Assembly (NCBI GenBank): GCA_030704615.1
Contig: CM060734.1
Coordinates: 44,100,042-44,160,041 of the forward strand
Direction: 5' to 3'
DNA: 60,000 nucleotides
Origin: Takakia lepidozioides
Taxonomy: Eukaryota > Streptophyta > Takakiopsida > Takakiales > Takakiaceae
Below the pieces are notes generated by a model. It saw only the letters and a program-made list of their open reading frames with translations. It ran no database searches and had not been told where the DNA came from. The position numbers and the translations under genes are program-made. Below, piece after piece: positions 37,503-49,559 of this stretch. Positions within the stretch are counted from its first letter, which is position 1; each line of letters opens with the position of its first letter.

Positions 37503-38915
37503 TATTTGGACCCTTAACACTCCAAAAGCCTTAAGTAGTGTGTTTACAATGCCCTGCTAGCACCTACAATTCTGTTAGCTGCCCCATGAGGTGATCCTTT
37601 TTCTCTCAAGGAGCATATCTCAGAGAGCAAATTGGACCGTCATTGGTTGGAAAAAAGACGATGCAATTTGGCGGCCTTCTTGCATTACATCTTTAAGTAG
37701 CAATGAGATTGCATGTTGGATGGTACTAAATTATGACCAAAAGTGCGCACAATTAGTGCAAAGGAGATGTGCCCTGCGTCCCCACGGACTCCTTTGCCTG
37801 AAAAAGTGGGAAAAGGCCTTATTGCAGATTCTCGAACAATCTTCGGTTTCTGATCACCAATTCCAAGTGTCCGATCGCCGATTCCTGCATTTTGACATCA
37901 CAAAGCCAATACTCTTCTTTCTTGATCGCCAGAGGTCAACGACCGCAGCGCATCCAACTTGGTCCCGCGAGCCTAAACGATCAAATACACAACACAAGAC
38001 CACCACAGCCAAGCAAACGAACCAAGACTCAGTATACAGAAGGAAGGGCACCGACGCAATGTGAGTAGTTGTAATACCCACAATGATATCAGTCTCACCT
38101 GGCCCCGATTCAGACACAACGTAGTTCGAGTATATTTGATATGTGGTTGTGTCTATCTTATGGCAGTGCCCAACACAGTAATGCAAACAACCTCCTTTAA
38201 TACAAACACCAGTTCCACTGAGAAAGCTTCAAACGTATCTGACAACTCAGGACTAAATGCTCAAGTACAAATCTCACAATGTGTCATCAATGAGAACAAA
38301 TACCCAGGTAAGCCCGATTTCACCAGCATCCATAACAGCTAGGAGAAGACCTATGCCGATGCAGTATACAGAGTCATCATAGTTGCAACTTCAAGGGTTC
38401 ATTCCAGCATTCACTTCGGAATTGGCTGGCCTTCAGAACCAATCCAGAATCTATTGTATCTAGAATCAACTTACCTCACAATTGTGGGATTCATGAGGCA
38501 CCTGGGAGATAAGAAAACCCTGCTACTGAAATTAGCTCTGATCAAACCATGAGAGAAAGGGATTGGATCAGCACTTTCTGAGGTACCCATGAAACTACGC
38601 AGGATAGATCAAAACCCCATTGCAAACGTGAACGTTACCCCTTAATCGTAAACATCCGTGGGCAACAATCGTGGTGGTTACTGACTGCTCACTTTGAACC
38701 AGACCCCTGGCCTGCCAACAAGTTGTGCTTACAAGTCCCTAAGTTTCAACCCATGATTAAGTTGCACTGACTCTTATTCACAAAGTAGTGTCTTTTCATT
38801 GGGCCATTTAAGGGCCCTCCCGGGCAAAAATCAAGCAGTGCAAACAAAACCCAATTGTGGAAAAGGATCTAATATTGGATATCTTGTTCACGTGCATTCA
38901 CACACTGACACATCA
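37503..38915. other. ATE1 upstream region, no other supported gene
   Basis: A 157-codon plus-strand frame (37591-38064) has no recognisable domain and lies where the ATE1 promoter should be. I do not call it a gene. Confidence 0.45.
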
Positions 38916-40046
38916 ATTATTGTAGAATTTATAGAGAGGGTGTGACTTGTAATTGATAATGAAGAAGATGTTACAATAGTGACCCTATGCCTCACCATAA
39001 GACATGTGAAAAGTCATGACTATTGATATAACCAATAGGTCTAAGTAACAGAGATCACAACTCTTTGTCTAAGAGTTGTGTCCTTTCGAGATTCACCATA
39101 TGACATGTTGAATGTAGAATTGACTTCCAACACCCTCCTTCCAAGAAGACGTTCAAGAGTCTAAACTATGAAGACGTTGTTTTGGTCCAACAATGCTCCA
39201 TTAATGCATATTCGTATAATTTTAATCTTATTAGGCGTTGGCCAGCGTCCTCTAGCATGTGCTCATTTGGTCAAACTGAGACTTCATTCACGTCAAAGTG
39301 GAGGTAGTTGTTCTGTCCAGCTTGTTGTCAAATCGGTGAGAGTCTGATTTTGATTTTGTTGGAGAAATTGCTTATTTTAGGTTCAAATGCACCAATAGTG
39401 GTGTTGTTGGGATGACACCTTAGATCTCTTCTTTAAGTTGATGCCGCATAACTCTATGAAGTTTTTAAAACGAGTTTGTTAGAACTCTAAGCATCATTAA
39501 CAGCATAAATTATTATATCCTTGTATGGCACTCTAAAATGTTTGAAATGGCCATAAGCCTCAATTGTCTCCATAACATTTTTACATTTTTGTCACCATGA
39601 ATATTCTTTCGTGGGCTTCTTTGCCTAGGAATAATGTTCACCATATTTAGGTGCTTATGGTGTATTATGTTAATGCAAAGTTTGGTTTTGTATATAATAT
39701 ATTTTAACTCATGAAGACCTTATATCTTCTTTGATAGTTGTTTGACTATCATATATACTAGTATTACAGTACTAGCATGACAATCTTAAGTCGACTCTCA
39801 TTAGATCTCTATGTATTGGTTAAGCATTGTCTCTAATACCATGTAGAATTTATAGAGAGAGAATGACTTGTAATTGATAATGAAGAAGATGTTACAATAG
39901 TGAGCATGTGCTTATTGTAAGACATGTGAAAAGTCATGATTACTGATACAATCAATAGATCTAAGTCACAGAGATCACAACTCTAAGAGTTGTGTCCCTT
40001 CAAGATTCACCATATGACATATTGAAGGTAGAATTCCAACAATTAT
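38916..40046 (-). mobile_element. Complete non-autonomous Copia-type LTR element (TRIM/LARD-like)
   Basis: Two direct repeats, 38921-39132 (212 bases) and 39842-40041 (200 bases), begin TGTAGAATT and end CCAACA on the plus strand. They enclose 709 non-coding bases. The five bases ATTAT occur on both outer sides (38916-38920 and 40042-40046), a typical target-site duplication. On the minus strand the LTR ends in CA and is followed at once by TGGTATTAGAGAC (39841-39829), a primer-binding site close to the initiator tRNA-Met complement. The other LTR is preceded by the purine tract CTTGGAAGGAGGG (39145-39133). LTR starts (TGTTGGAA) are Copia-like. No gag or pol is present, so it must have moved with proteins of another element. 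The LTRs differ at roughly one base in ten plus two small indels, so the insertion is not recent. Confidence 0.92.
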
Positions 40047-40170
40047 AACAGGAGCTCACGGTCACTGAATGAAAAACCCCTAAGTTCATTCAATGATGCG
40101 GCAACATAACCAAGAGAGATGGTATTAAGTGTAAAGTGAGGTGATGGAAGTATGACAAAAGTCTTACGTT

Positions 40171-40378
40171 CCATCACCTCTCTATATATATTTAATAACA
40201 CACATTACTGCCGCAATACAAAGGACAGGATTTGAACACCATCACCTCTCTCTATATATTTAATAACACACATTACTGCCGCAATACAACCTGACAGGAT
40301 TTGAACACCATCACCTCTCTCTATATATTTAATAACACACATTGCTGCCGCAATACAACTTGATGGGATTTGAACAGC
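40171..40378. repeat. Three tandem units of about 69 bases
   Basis: The unit CCATCACCTCTCTCTATATA, then TTTAATAACACACATTACTG and CCGCAATACAA, ending in GGATTTGAACA, starts at 40171, 40239 and 40308. The last unit is more diverged. Confidence 0.92.
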
Positions 40379-40989
40379 AAACCTCGTGTTTATTATTCAT
40401 TGCTCTTACCCGCCACTTTCTACAAACCCATGCAATAACTAATGCTTTACTAGGGCTTCGCGTTGCTCCGCACTACTAGCGACGAATTCTGAGAACTACG
40501 TTCAATTTTTCACAAAAAAAAGGGGTGGGTTATCCCCACTGTGTTACATGCAGAGATCCCATGTTTTGTTTTTTCCTAGAAGAAAAATGGCAGATCTGCA
40601 TTTCAATGGAAATGTTTCAATCATTTCAACAGCACATCAATCCAACATACCCCCCAACATACACCCTACTTTCAAGCATCCACCGTTCAATTGGTTTAAG
40701 GCTAGCTTTTGACAATATTCATGCAAGTTCGTCAAAGGCTCCATCCAAAGCCACACCACGAGAAACAAACAAACTTGTCCAAATTTAAGATGCTGAACAA
40801 ACTTGTGCACAGGGCTGCCCCTCTCATCAACCTCATTAAAATTCGTATTCACTTCCATCTTCAAGCTTTGGAGAAGCTCCACCACCCAAACCCAGAATTA
40901 GGACAGCACTCTGATTTCCATCCATTGTCACCAGAATCAGTCAAAAATCACCCCTTCAGTCAAGTGCAATTGTGGGCTGATATAGCACC

Positions 40990-41240
40990 ACATAAGTCGT
41001 GGCATCCTGTTCATCCCACTTGAGGATAGATGTTGCCACACATTCAGCCATCTCCACATTGCCATGGATTCTGCAGGCACCAAGCAAGGCCTTCCACACC
41101 ACAACATCTGGATCGGATTGGCATTTTATTAATCAGGTCCACTGCCTCATCCAGTTGTCCCGCACGTCCAAGAAGGTCCACCATGCAACCAAAGTGCTTT
41201 ACTGTCAGATTGATACCATGATCTTCACTCAGGGAATCGA
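40990..41240 (-). pseudogene. PLS-type PPR protein fragment, E-domain region, frameshifted
   Basis: The minus strand from the gap edge reads HGINLTVKHFGCMVDLLGRA and GQLDEAVDLINKMPI. After a one-base shift near 41112 it continues DPDVVVWKALLGACRIHGNV and EMAECVATSILKWDEQDATT. These are the last PPR motif and the E domain of organelle RNA-binding PPR proteins. The upstream part is hidden in the assembly gap. Homology stops at about 40990 without a DYW domain. Confidence 0.8.
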
Positions 41241-41740
41241 NNNNNNNNNNNNNNNNNNNNNNNNNNNNNNNNNNNNNNNNNNNNNNNNNNNNNNNNNNNN
41301 NNNNNNNNNNNNNNNNNNNNNNNNNNNNNNNNNNNNNNNNNNNNNNNNNNNNNNNNNNNNNNNNNNNNNNNNNNNNNNNNNNNNNNNNNNNNNNNNNNNN
41401 NNNNNNNNNNNNNNNNNNNNNNNNNNNNNNNNNNNNNNNNNNNNNNNNNNNNNNNNNNNNNNNNNNNNNNNNNNNNNNNNNNNNNNNNNNNNNNNNNNNN
41501 NNNNNNNNNNNNNNNNNNNNNNNNNNNNNNNNNNNNNNNNNNNNNNNNNNNNNNNNNNNNNNNNNNNNNNNNNNNNNNNNNNNNNNNNNNNNNNNNNNNN
41601 NNNNNNNNNNNNNNNNNNNNNNNNNNNNNNNNNNNNNNNNNNNNNNNNNNNNNNNNNNNNNNNNNNNNNNNNNNNNNNNNNNNNNNNNNNNNNNNNNNNN
41701 NNNNNNNNNNNNNNNNNNNNNNNNNNNNNNNNNNNNNNNN
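41241..41740. other. Assembly gap (500 N)
   Basis: Exactly 500 undetermined bases, the usual placeholder for a gap of unknown size. It interrupts the PPR fragment. Confidence 1.
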
Positions 41741-44700
41741 AATTTGAAACGCAACTCTAATATAATTGGAAGAGATTAATGTCTGCGTGAAGAACAGCTA
41801 GCATTTGAATTATGGTGAGGATGATGAATTTCGAACTGGAGAATGCAATGTGTGGAGTTGTAAAGCACAACAATACCTGAGCTATGTAGTGGCCTTAGAA
41901 TTCAATGCCAAGCAGGCAGTGCCAACAGTCTGCGTGCCGGTAAGAGACGGAGGTTCACGGCACGTACACTCGCAAGGCCTACCACTCCCGCCAACCTCTG
42001 CTAGCCAAGCACCACATCCCACGCCTGCAGCGGGAGTCACCATCCGGACCGGGCACATAGGACGGTCGCTACAGTCGGTTTTTCCCTGCATCGGAATTCC
42101 AGAGGCCATCTCAAACAAGGAAGTAAGGTTATCTAAGCTGCACTTTTCCTACGATTTCTGCCTTTTCTTCTTTCCCACCCAATTCACAAGATGAAGCTTC
42201 CGATTCCGTCTGCAGAAATTCATAGCCTTTGGATCAATGAAGTGACCACAACCTGCATGTGCTGGCCGAGATCAACTGAGTCCAGCCTACTCAGTCCTAG
42301 TGGCTTTGGGCAGCCTGCTTCTCCTTTGACCTCTAATCTTCAGTACTGTCTTCACTATTTTCTGCTCTTCGACTAGAAAGCACGGATGATAGCGCTCACC
42401 GCTCGACGGACATGAGACCAGACATATTGCCTCCATAGGCTCTGTTCACTGTCTTTCGGTGCCTGTGTAGTCGCGAATGTCTTGTACTCAGTGGGCCGCA
42501 AGTGGGGAATCCCGCGATGCGTTTCCCAGTGATGGAGCATTGGGGACCTTGCCCGCTTCTTGGCGATTTATGAAATACAAGCCTTCCACCATGGCCGTCT
42601 TTACAAAACGCGATTGGTTGGTTAGACTTTGGTGGTAGCTGTGCCTGCGGCGGCGATGTGAGCCGCCTCGAACCATGGTGCTAGAAAAGCGCTTTTCCGG
42701 CCATGCCTGTGTGAGAGAGAAAGAGCTGGCGATATTTCTATTCAGTGTGCTGAGAGCTCGCTTGTAGACAAGGGCCTCCTCGGTACAATAACCCATGCTT
42801 GGATGAAGCTTCGAGCAGGCAGTAGAGTCGGCTGTTTGGTGAGAGGCGAGATAGAAGCACACTTGGGTCTTCAATCCTGAGTACATCTTTCAGAATATTA
42901 ATCCCAACAGACATCAATACATGTGGGAAAGACCTCATATCGCATGTATAACATCCCGCCATTGGAATGGCGTTGTGCGGCATAGTGAGGAGACGATGCA
43001 GGGCGTTCCATGGCAGCACGGCCGCAGAAGAAGCAAGTAGCACTGAAGACCCACAGGATCGCGTGAGATCCGAAGGACCCCAGACCCAGTACTTTGAGCG
43101 TTGTTCGACACCAGTTTGAATTTTGCATAGACCTGGAGGGGAACGGCCTCGGGAAACCCGTAGATAACCTGGACCAGCTTTTAGGAAATGGCGAGAGACT
43201 TTTGGTTGTGCAAAAAAAATAAAAAAAAAAAACGAAAAAAAAACATTTTTTTACTAATTTAAATGATAAATAGAGCCTAATTGTGGTCATAACTTTGTCA
43301 ACGCCACTCCGTTTGACTCAGTTTTTTGGGGGATAGCTGCAGAAATGGTTTTTTGTTTTTTGGGACTCCAAGCTGCTCAAAATCTATGGAATATTTTAGA
43401 GTGTGAGTGTGCAGTGAAAGCATCCACATTCTGTTTTCTAAAGAATACCTGGCTGGTCTATATATAGACAAATCTGTGGATGTCCTCTTTGTATGGCTGG
43501 GGGAAGGCGGCCGTAATTGAAGCAGGCAGTCCTCGTCTCTTAGCGCACACAAGGGGACAAGATTTATGTTTCCCAGGAACTCCAAGACTCGATTTGAGTG
43601 GGAGAACAGTTGGAAGAACTAGTTGATTGCATACTGGGAGTCCGGCATTAGCAGTGGACAACAAACTGCTGTAGGGTTGCATGAGGACCTCATATCGCCT
43701 TGGACAGTCAGAACTCTGTTGGAGCCAACAATTCTGCAGCTGAGGTGAAATCCCAAAGTGGGTTGGAAGGAGCTAGGCCTTTTTGAACACAGCCAAAGAC
43801 ATCCCTGGCCAAGGTGTTCTGCCAACAAGGGCCTGGTGTAGCTGGAGTAGAGGAGCAGAGCTACACAAGTTTGTGCAATCAGACAGCGTTTGGCACACGC
43901 GGCGCGCTCTGAACAGAACAAGCACGAGCGGGGGTTCATTAGCATGACACGTTTGTTCTGTTGAAGGAGATGCAGTCATTCGCAATGAGGACAACCCTCA
44001 ACCGTCTCGAGGCTTTTCGAGTTGAGAAGACTATCAGACCCTACCTTAGTTTTCTTTAGTGTTCAGTGAGCGAGAGATAGGGGGGAGTATTGCTTTGTCT
44101 CTACCTGGCAGAAATAGGAGGAGGGTTAGGTTAGAGCGAGCTACTAGTAAGCTGGGACAAAGGTTGGGTGTCGAGGTTTCCTGTTTCTGGACATAGATAT
44201 ACCTCCTACACCTTATCATCATGTAGAGCGAGGCACTTTGAGAGAAGTCTGGCAGTTGATAACATAGATCAGGATTAGTCTTGCTTGGGGTCGGGCTTCT
44301 ATCTTCTCCTCCATCTCTGTACTAATTTTCATTACCTTGTACTTGTAGGTTGCCAAAGCCTCTCTTGGTGGAGCCATTCCTTTCCGGGGTTTTGGGCTAG
44401 GCTATTCTGCAGGTCAGTATTGCATCTGATTTTTTGGTGTGGGGTGTTGATGTTTTGATTTCTGTGTTGGGGTCCCACGCCCAACACCTGCATGCTTGAC
44501 TGTGCGCCACGTTGGTTTTGTGTGGGGCGCTTGCTTTCATAGGGATTAGGCCGGATTTATCACCGGTCAATCCTAGAGTATGCTGTCGGTGGTGAGGCTG
44601 AGTGATGACCAACAAGAACCACCAGTGTCTAATATTCTTGGTGAAGCTGGGTTTATGACCAACCAACCATGATTCTTCTTGGGCGGTGGATTCAGGTGCC

Positions 44701-44899
44701 AGGTGCCCTGAGCCATTGGGATATGACCCTTAACTTCAACTGTGCCCACCCTTGTCCTATTATTAGTACTAGAGCCTTATAGTGTCACGTGGAGGAGGTG
44801 CACATTGTGAGTGTCATTACGGGAGTTACCCCAGGGTTTTGAGGGGAGAAGTTACGGCTACAGGCAGTAACAGTGAGAGTGGGTCACAAGACGAGGTAA
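41741..44899. other. No supported gene; includes an A-rich tract
   Basis: Several frames of 60-130 codons overlap on both strands without recognisable domains. An A-rich low-complexity run lies at about 43209-43245. A purine-rich stretch (GAGATAGGGGGGAG, about 44074-44087) could be a former polypurine tract, but no LTR partner was found. The 5' end of gypsy element 2 may begin here. Confidence 0.4.
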
Positions 44900-44993
44900 T
44901 TCGGTTCAGACCACCTTCAAACCAGAACCACCCTCAACTTATACTGTAGAGTCAACACAGACTCGGAGGCTTTTTCAACGGTGTGCAGTTTCA

Positions 44994-46250
44994 TGTCGCC
45001 ATTGTGTGGTGATGAACATGGAGGAGATGTATAGAGCTACCAAGGGGCCTCGTAGGTCCTCTGGAGCTGTGGGACCAATCGAGTTGGATGATCTTTATCC
45101 AGGAGTTCGACAGCTGGTGTGATTTTGCAGCAGATTCGCAATCCACAGCTATTCACCCCATTCATGGGGACGTTAAGGACTGTTCCACATGTTGGAAGGC
45201 CCGCCTATGGACGATACCACGAGTTCAGGCGAGGACATGAAGCAAGAGATTGAGGAGTGGAGGATTATTTGGTCACCTGACTACGTCTCCATTACTCGAG
45301 GCACGACGCGACCAGTAGCTCATCGTACCAATAGCTCCACTAGGCCAGGCACTAGTAGTGGAAGCGTAGTGCTGGACTGGTACTGGTCTAAACCTGAGTG
45401 GTCCAGTTCAAAAGTTGCCACTACTCCTCCTGCCACGACTACAACACATGTGCCTAGATTCAACCCCAATGGTGGAGTTCTATCCCGGAGTTGCGGAGGA
45501 ACTACCAAGGTGTATCGGACAGAGAAGCATGCGAAGTTTGCAAGGACTTCGCAGCGCAAACCCAGTGATAGCTTGCGAGAGGCGTACACTCGTATGAGGC
45601 GCTGATAAGTGTGACCCAAGGGTACTGAAGCTCAGGCAATCCAGTTTTGGTATGGAATTTTGGACAAGGAGCTCAAGAGAAGGGGGGCGAGATGGAACCC
45701 TGTTACAAGCAGCCCAACCCACATTAGCAATGTGTTTCTGCTGGCTGAGCGGATTGAGCTCAACATGGTGGAGGAACGATTGTTACAATTGGATTTGGCA
45801 AGGACAATGCCTGCAAGCCTGGGCACAGCTGTTAGCCCACAGGCAGGCACAAGGGACTCCCACAATCGTTTGTCAGGTCCAGGGGGGCAAGGTTGCCACA
45901 CCTAACCAGTTCCATGGACAATTACAGGGGTAACCTCAGGTGCTGAAATGCCCGTGGCATCTTTTGCAGGCCAACAGCACCAAGGGTGATATGTTGGACA
46001 TGTGAAGGACTCAATGTCCAAAAGAGATTGCCCGAGAGAGTGGCAAAAGGCCGGCACAAGCAGCAGCCTTCACAGTTGCAGTGTGGGCATTGTGGCAAGT
46101 TATGGGCATGGAGAATGCCCATGTTATGACTTGCTCACTGAATTGCGCCCAAAAGAGCCAGTTCCAAGGGACAATGTTGTGGCCGGGGGCGAGGTGGACC
46201 AGCCCCAGAAGGACTAGGTGGTCGGGCACGAGGTGCAGGCCAGGGCAAGC
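44994..46250 (+). pseudogene. Gag region with CCHC zinc knuckle (gypsy element 2)
   Basis: Low-similarity Gag-like stretches in shifting frames (IQFWYGILDKELKRRGARW, NVFLLAERIELNMVEERLLQ) precede a nucleocapsid knuckle. At 46099-46143 the codons give C-G-H-C-G-K and, one base out of frame, G-H-G-E-C-P-C, which together fit CX2CX4HX4C. Identity as Gag rests on position and the knuckle. Confidence 0.6.
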
Positions 46251-47039
46251 TCCACATGGCCAAAAGTGACTCTGATGTCAGGGTGTTGACCAAGGCCTGG
46301 CCAATCGTCTTCAGCAGCTAGATCATAGGCTCGCTGCCATGGCTATAGCTCAGGCGTACCAGGCTCCCAGGCGGGATGGTCCACCTCCTGCTCCTGAGGG
46401 AAGAGATATGGGAGGCTGGGATTCATTTCGAGAGCAGCACTTGACCATTAAAGTTCAGGTGGGAGTCCTGCAAAAGCCGGGGAGCTTCGAAGAGCATGCA
46501 GGACACGATTTCGAGCCACGAGGTGCAGAGGTGGAATTGGATGCACGGCGTGGGGAGGCCATACTGTCAGGGGCGAGGCTTCCTCAGTCATTCACTTGGC
46601 GGAGACAGTGACGCCCCACCATGGCACCTAGTTCTCGCCGACTGTTACCGGGAGGCGGAGGTTACTATGCCATTGGGGAGAGCTACACTGCAGCACTGCA
46701 CGCGTGCTATCCAAAGGCTAGTGCAGCCGGTGTGTTATTGGGGGCAGCCCCTCTGGTGTCAAGCCCCACTGTTCAACTCGGCAACCATGATTGCGCAGCA
46801 CCCGGGGGGGGTAAGGCCATTGCACTGTTCAAACTCTATCATCAACACTGCACAACACAAAATAGAGTGGGGGAGGTCACTTCATTTCTGCGGAGTTAGT
46901 GGGAAGGTTAGTGGCAGAGGATCCTCGATTTGAGTGTCCAGACTGCTACGGATCTAGCGCCTGGCAAGCTTGCAAGCTGCCAGGTTGACGGAGCTGCCAG
47001 CTAGCCAGCCTTTGAAGCGCGCCATGGTGACACCTGGAG

Positions 47040-47660
47040 TTTTGTCTTGTTAGACAACCAGGGAGGCATTATCACTTATGAGTGGACCGGCAGGCAAGAA
47101 GTACCGGGCCACTGGCTGGTCTTGTTGGACTCGGGAGCTCAGCCACTGATGTTGGGCAGAGCTGGCTATTGCAGGGTTTGGGACCTCATGGAGGCATATT
47201 GAGCCTTATCCTTTCCTATATAGACATCTCTGGGAGGATCAGAGCAGCGCTCAGGGCATGACACGGCATCAGATTGGCCATTATCTGCAGCCAACTCCGT
47301 ATCACCTATCGCTGGCTCAGTGATAAAGCTGGCCAAGGCTTGTGACAGCCGCGGTCTCTTATTATGTCCTCGTTGGTGGGTCAATGTTATACCCCATGGG
47401 CTTCAAAACCCTGGTACTTTGGGAGGAGTCAGCATCCTACAGGCCTGGATGGCAGTCAGGCGATGGGTCGTCGTGCACAGCTCCCTGTGACATTCATTGG
47501 GGGTATAGCGGCTGCCCAGCGGGGCAAGATTGCCACACTAGCCGCCTTTACACAGCTTTTGTTAGTTGGCCTGGAGAGTTGCTGACAGGCCAATCCCATG
47601 GGGCAATGTGCCCCATCCATCAGAGCAGGATTACATTGATGGAGTGATGCCACACTCCGG
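47040..47660 (+). pseudogene. Retropepsin-type protease (gypsy element 2)
   Basis: The active-site strand LVLLDSGAQPLMLG (Asp-Ser-Gly at 47128-47136) is followed, after frame breaks, by VGGSMLYPMGF and ASYRPGWQSGDG (47364-47470). The latter are the C-terminal protease strand and its linker in this type of element. Stops and shifts separate the pieces. Confidence 0.72.
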
Positions 47661-47839
47661 GGGGTAGGATGGACTCAACTGTTTTCGGGTTGCCCTCCCA
47701 TCCGGTTTCTCCCACATTCTTATGTGGGGTCACGAGCACAGGATTTGCAGCAGGTTGCTATCGACGGGTGCAACAAGCCTAGGTCGAGGCTTTTGTACCG
47801 TCAGGAGGAGGAGGAGAAGTGCGGTATTGCACCCGTACC

Positions 47840-48850
47840 ACCTCAGTTGTCACATTGGATACCACACCTATTGTGTGGCAGTATCCGGATGAAGGCATTT
47901 GCCTTCTGACTTGTTTGGGGCGGATCAGCACCGGATTGGCCGCTTTGCTACAGGCAGGTGTGCGGACAGGCGTTACCTGCATGTGGAGAGGGATGAGACT
48001 GCACGACGCGTCTCACTGCGCCATGTTGCTCAGTTGGGTCACGGCAGTACCCGTGTTTTGTTGCCAGTGTCTGCAGTTCGTGGATAACCAACGGGCCTTG
48101 CTAGCAGACATTTCGTTGTTGGGGGGCGCCAGATTTGGAGGCAGGTTGGCTCCATTGATCTGGTAGTGGCAGGTTGGCCCTGCCAAGGCATTCATCAGCC
48201 GGCATTGCAATGGATTGCGAGACTCAAGGACGGTGTCTGTTTTGGAGATGGTGCAGTTTTTGCGCCACTTGCAGCTTCATCAAGCTGTATCACCAGCATA
48301 CATCTTGGAGAATGTGCCACTGATGGGCGATTCTCGGCCAGGGTGATGGCCAGTGTGCATCAAGTCCGGTCGTTGCTTTGGTCAGCAGTGCTGCTTGATG
48401 CAGCTGCAGTGGGATCACGGGCTCATCGTCCACGGCTATGGTGGACTAACTTGATGCCACCCGCACTGCACTCAAGTGTGCATTTGATGGGGTGGGAGCG
48501 GCCACCACCTCATAGTGGACAGTATTTTGGACACAGGGAGGCAGTCTCAACGTGTGAGACATGATGACCGTTCGCCTTGGCAATGGTCAACAGGGTGGGT
48601 CAACCACGAGCAGCATTACCTACACTGCTCAGCTTCCCAGGATCCCATTGCTTTTCGGGATGGTGGACCTGGCCTCCTGTGGGATGCTCAGTTGCAAGCA
48701 GTTATTGGAGCCTAATGTCGACGCGCGCGAGCGGGCTATGGGGTTTTTCCACTGGGACCCGAAACGGCTTGTGCCTTCCTTTCTGAGGCATCCACGGCGT
48801 CAAGTGTTGGGGGCAAGCAATGGATCTCAATTGCTTGACCTGGATTAGAA
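47840..48850 (+). pseudogene. C5-cytosine DNA methyltransferase domain inside gypsy element 2
   Basis: Conserved motifs of DNA (cytosine-5) methyltransferases appear in the correct order, spread over neighbouring frames. Motif I: L-F-G-x-I-S-T-G-L-A-A-L-L-Q-A-G (47903-47960). Motif II region: RRYLHVERDETARR (about 47970-48010). Motif IV with the catalytic cysteine: DLVVAGWPCQG (48157-48189; PCQ at 48178-48186). Motif VI: PAYILENVPLMGDSR (ENV at 48308-48316). Motif VIII: AHRPRLWWTNLMP (48421-48459). Motif IX-like: RERAMGF (48724-48747). Motif X-like: VLGQAMDLNCLTWI (48804-48846). Such enzymes transfer a methyl group from S-adenosylmethionine to cytosine. Catalytic residues are readable, but frameshifts between motifs mean no intact enzyme is made here. 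Confidence 0.87.
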
Positions 48851-49559
48851 TCAGCTTGGATATGGCTGAGCAACGTAGAGGGCGGAGTGCACTTACCTTG
48901 ACGGTCTCTCTGCTCTGCCTACCGAGACGGTACAGCAGCAAGTGGGGGGGTGAGCCGGTGAGACCACGGGTTGTAGACATCCATGGCACACGTGGGAGGT
49001 GCTCGAGGTCCAGAGGGAGTTGGCAGCCAAGACAGCTGTGATGGAGATATAGGTTTTGGATCTTCTTCTCGGTTGAGGAGGTTCTCATGATGAGATGATG
49101 GGGCAGGATTGAGGCCTTGTCATTGACTGAGCAGGAGGGAGTACTGCTCAGAGGTTTGCAGCATAGCAACACGGGAACGCGTCCTCTACCTCTAAGCCCA
49201 CGAACTTAAGGTTGCAGTTACGGAGGACAATTGGGAGCCTGACATTGGACATATTGTCACCGGAGGAGAAGACACGTATACGGGGTTCCTGAGGGCTTAC
49301 AAGGAATTGCTTTGCGTTCAGTTTGAAGGACTGGGAGCACTGAAGGGTCAAGAGATCCGTATTATAGTTGGCCACTGACACGCCAATCTTTCGGAGACCC
49401 TATAGATACAGTGACATGGAGAGTCTTTGATTCAGATGAGGACTCAAGATCTCTGGGAGGCAGGTTTGGTGGAGCTCTCTGGGTGGAGAGTATGCTTCAG
49501 CCACAATGATGTCAGCTAAGAAGGATGTCTATGGCAATTGGACGGAGAGACGTATGTGC

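Noticed and set aside
37591-38064. 157-codon plus-strand frame upstream of ATE1
   Set aside because: No domain, odd composition, and position in the expected ATE1 promoter; probably chance.
40171-40378. Regularly spaced repeats resembling a CRISPR array
   Set aside because: Units of about 69 bases are contiguous without unique spacers, and this is a plant nuclear genome; a simple tandem repeat explains it.
40637-40885. Minus-strand frame as a PPR E+/DYW end
   Set aside because: It follows the PPR fragment but lacks the HxE, CxxC and DYW signatures; no homology recognised.
41044-41760. Long frames on both strands across the run of N
   Set aside because: They exist only because undetermined bases contain no stops; only the short real part at 41044-41240 on the minus strand is PPR.
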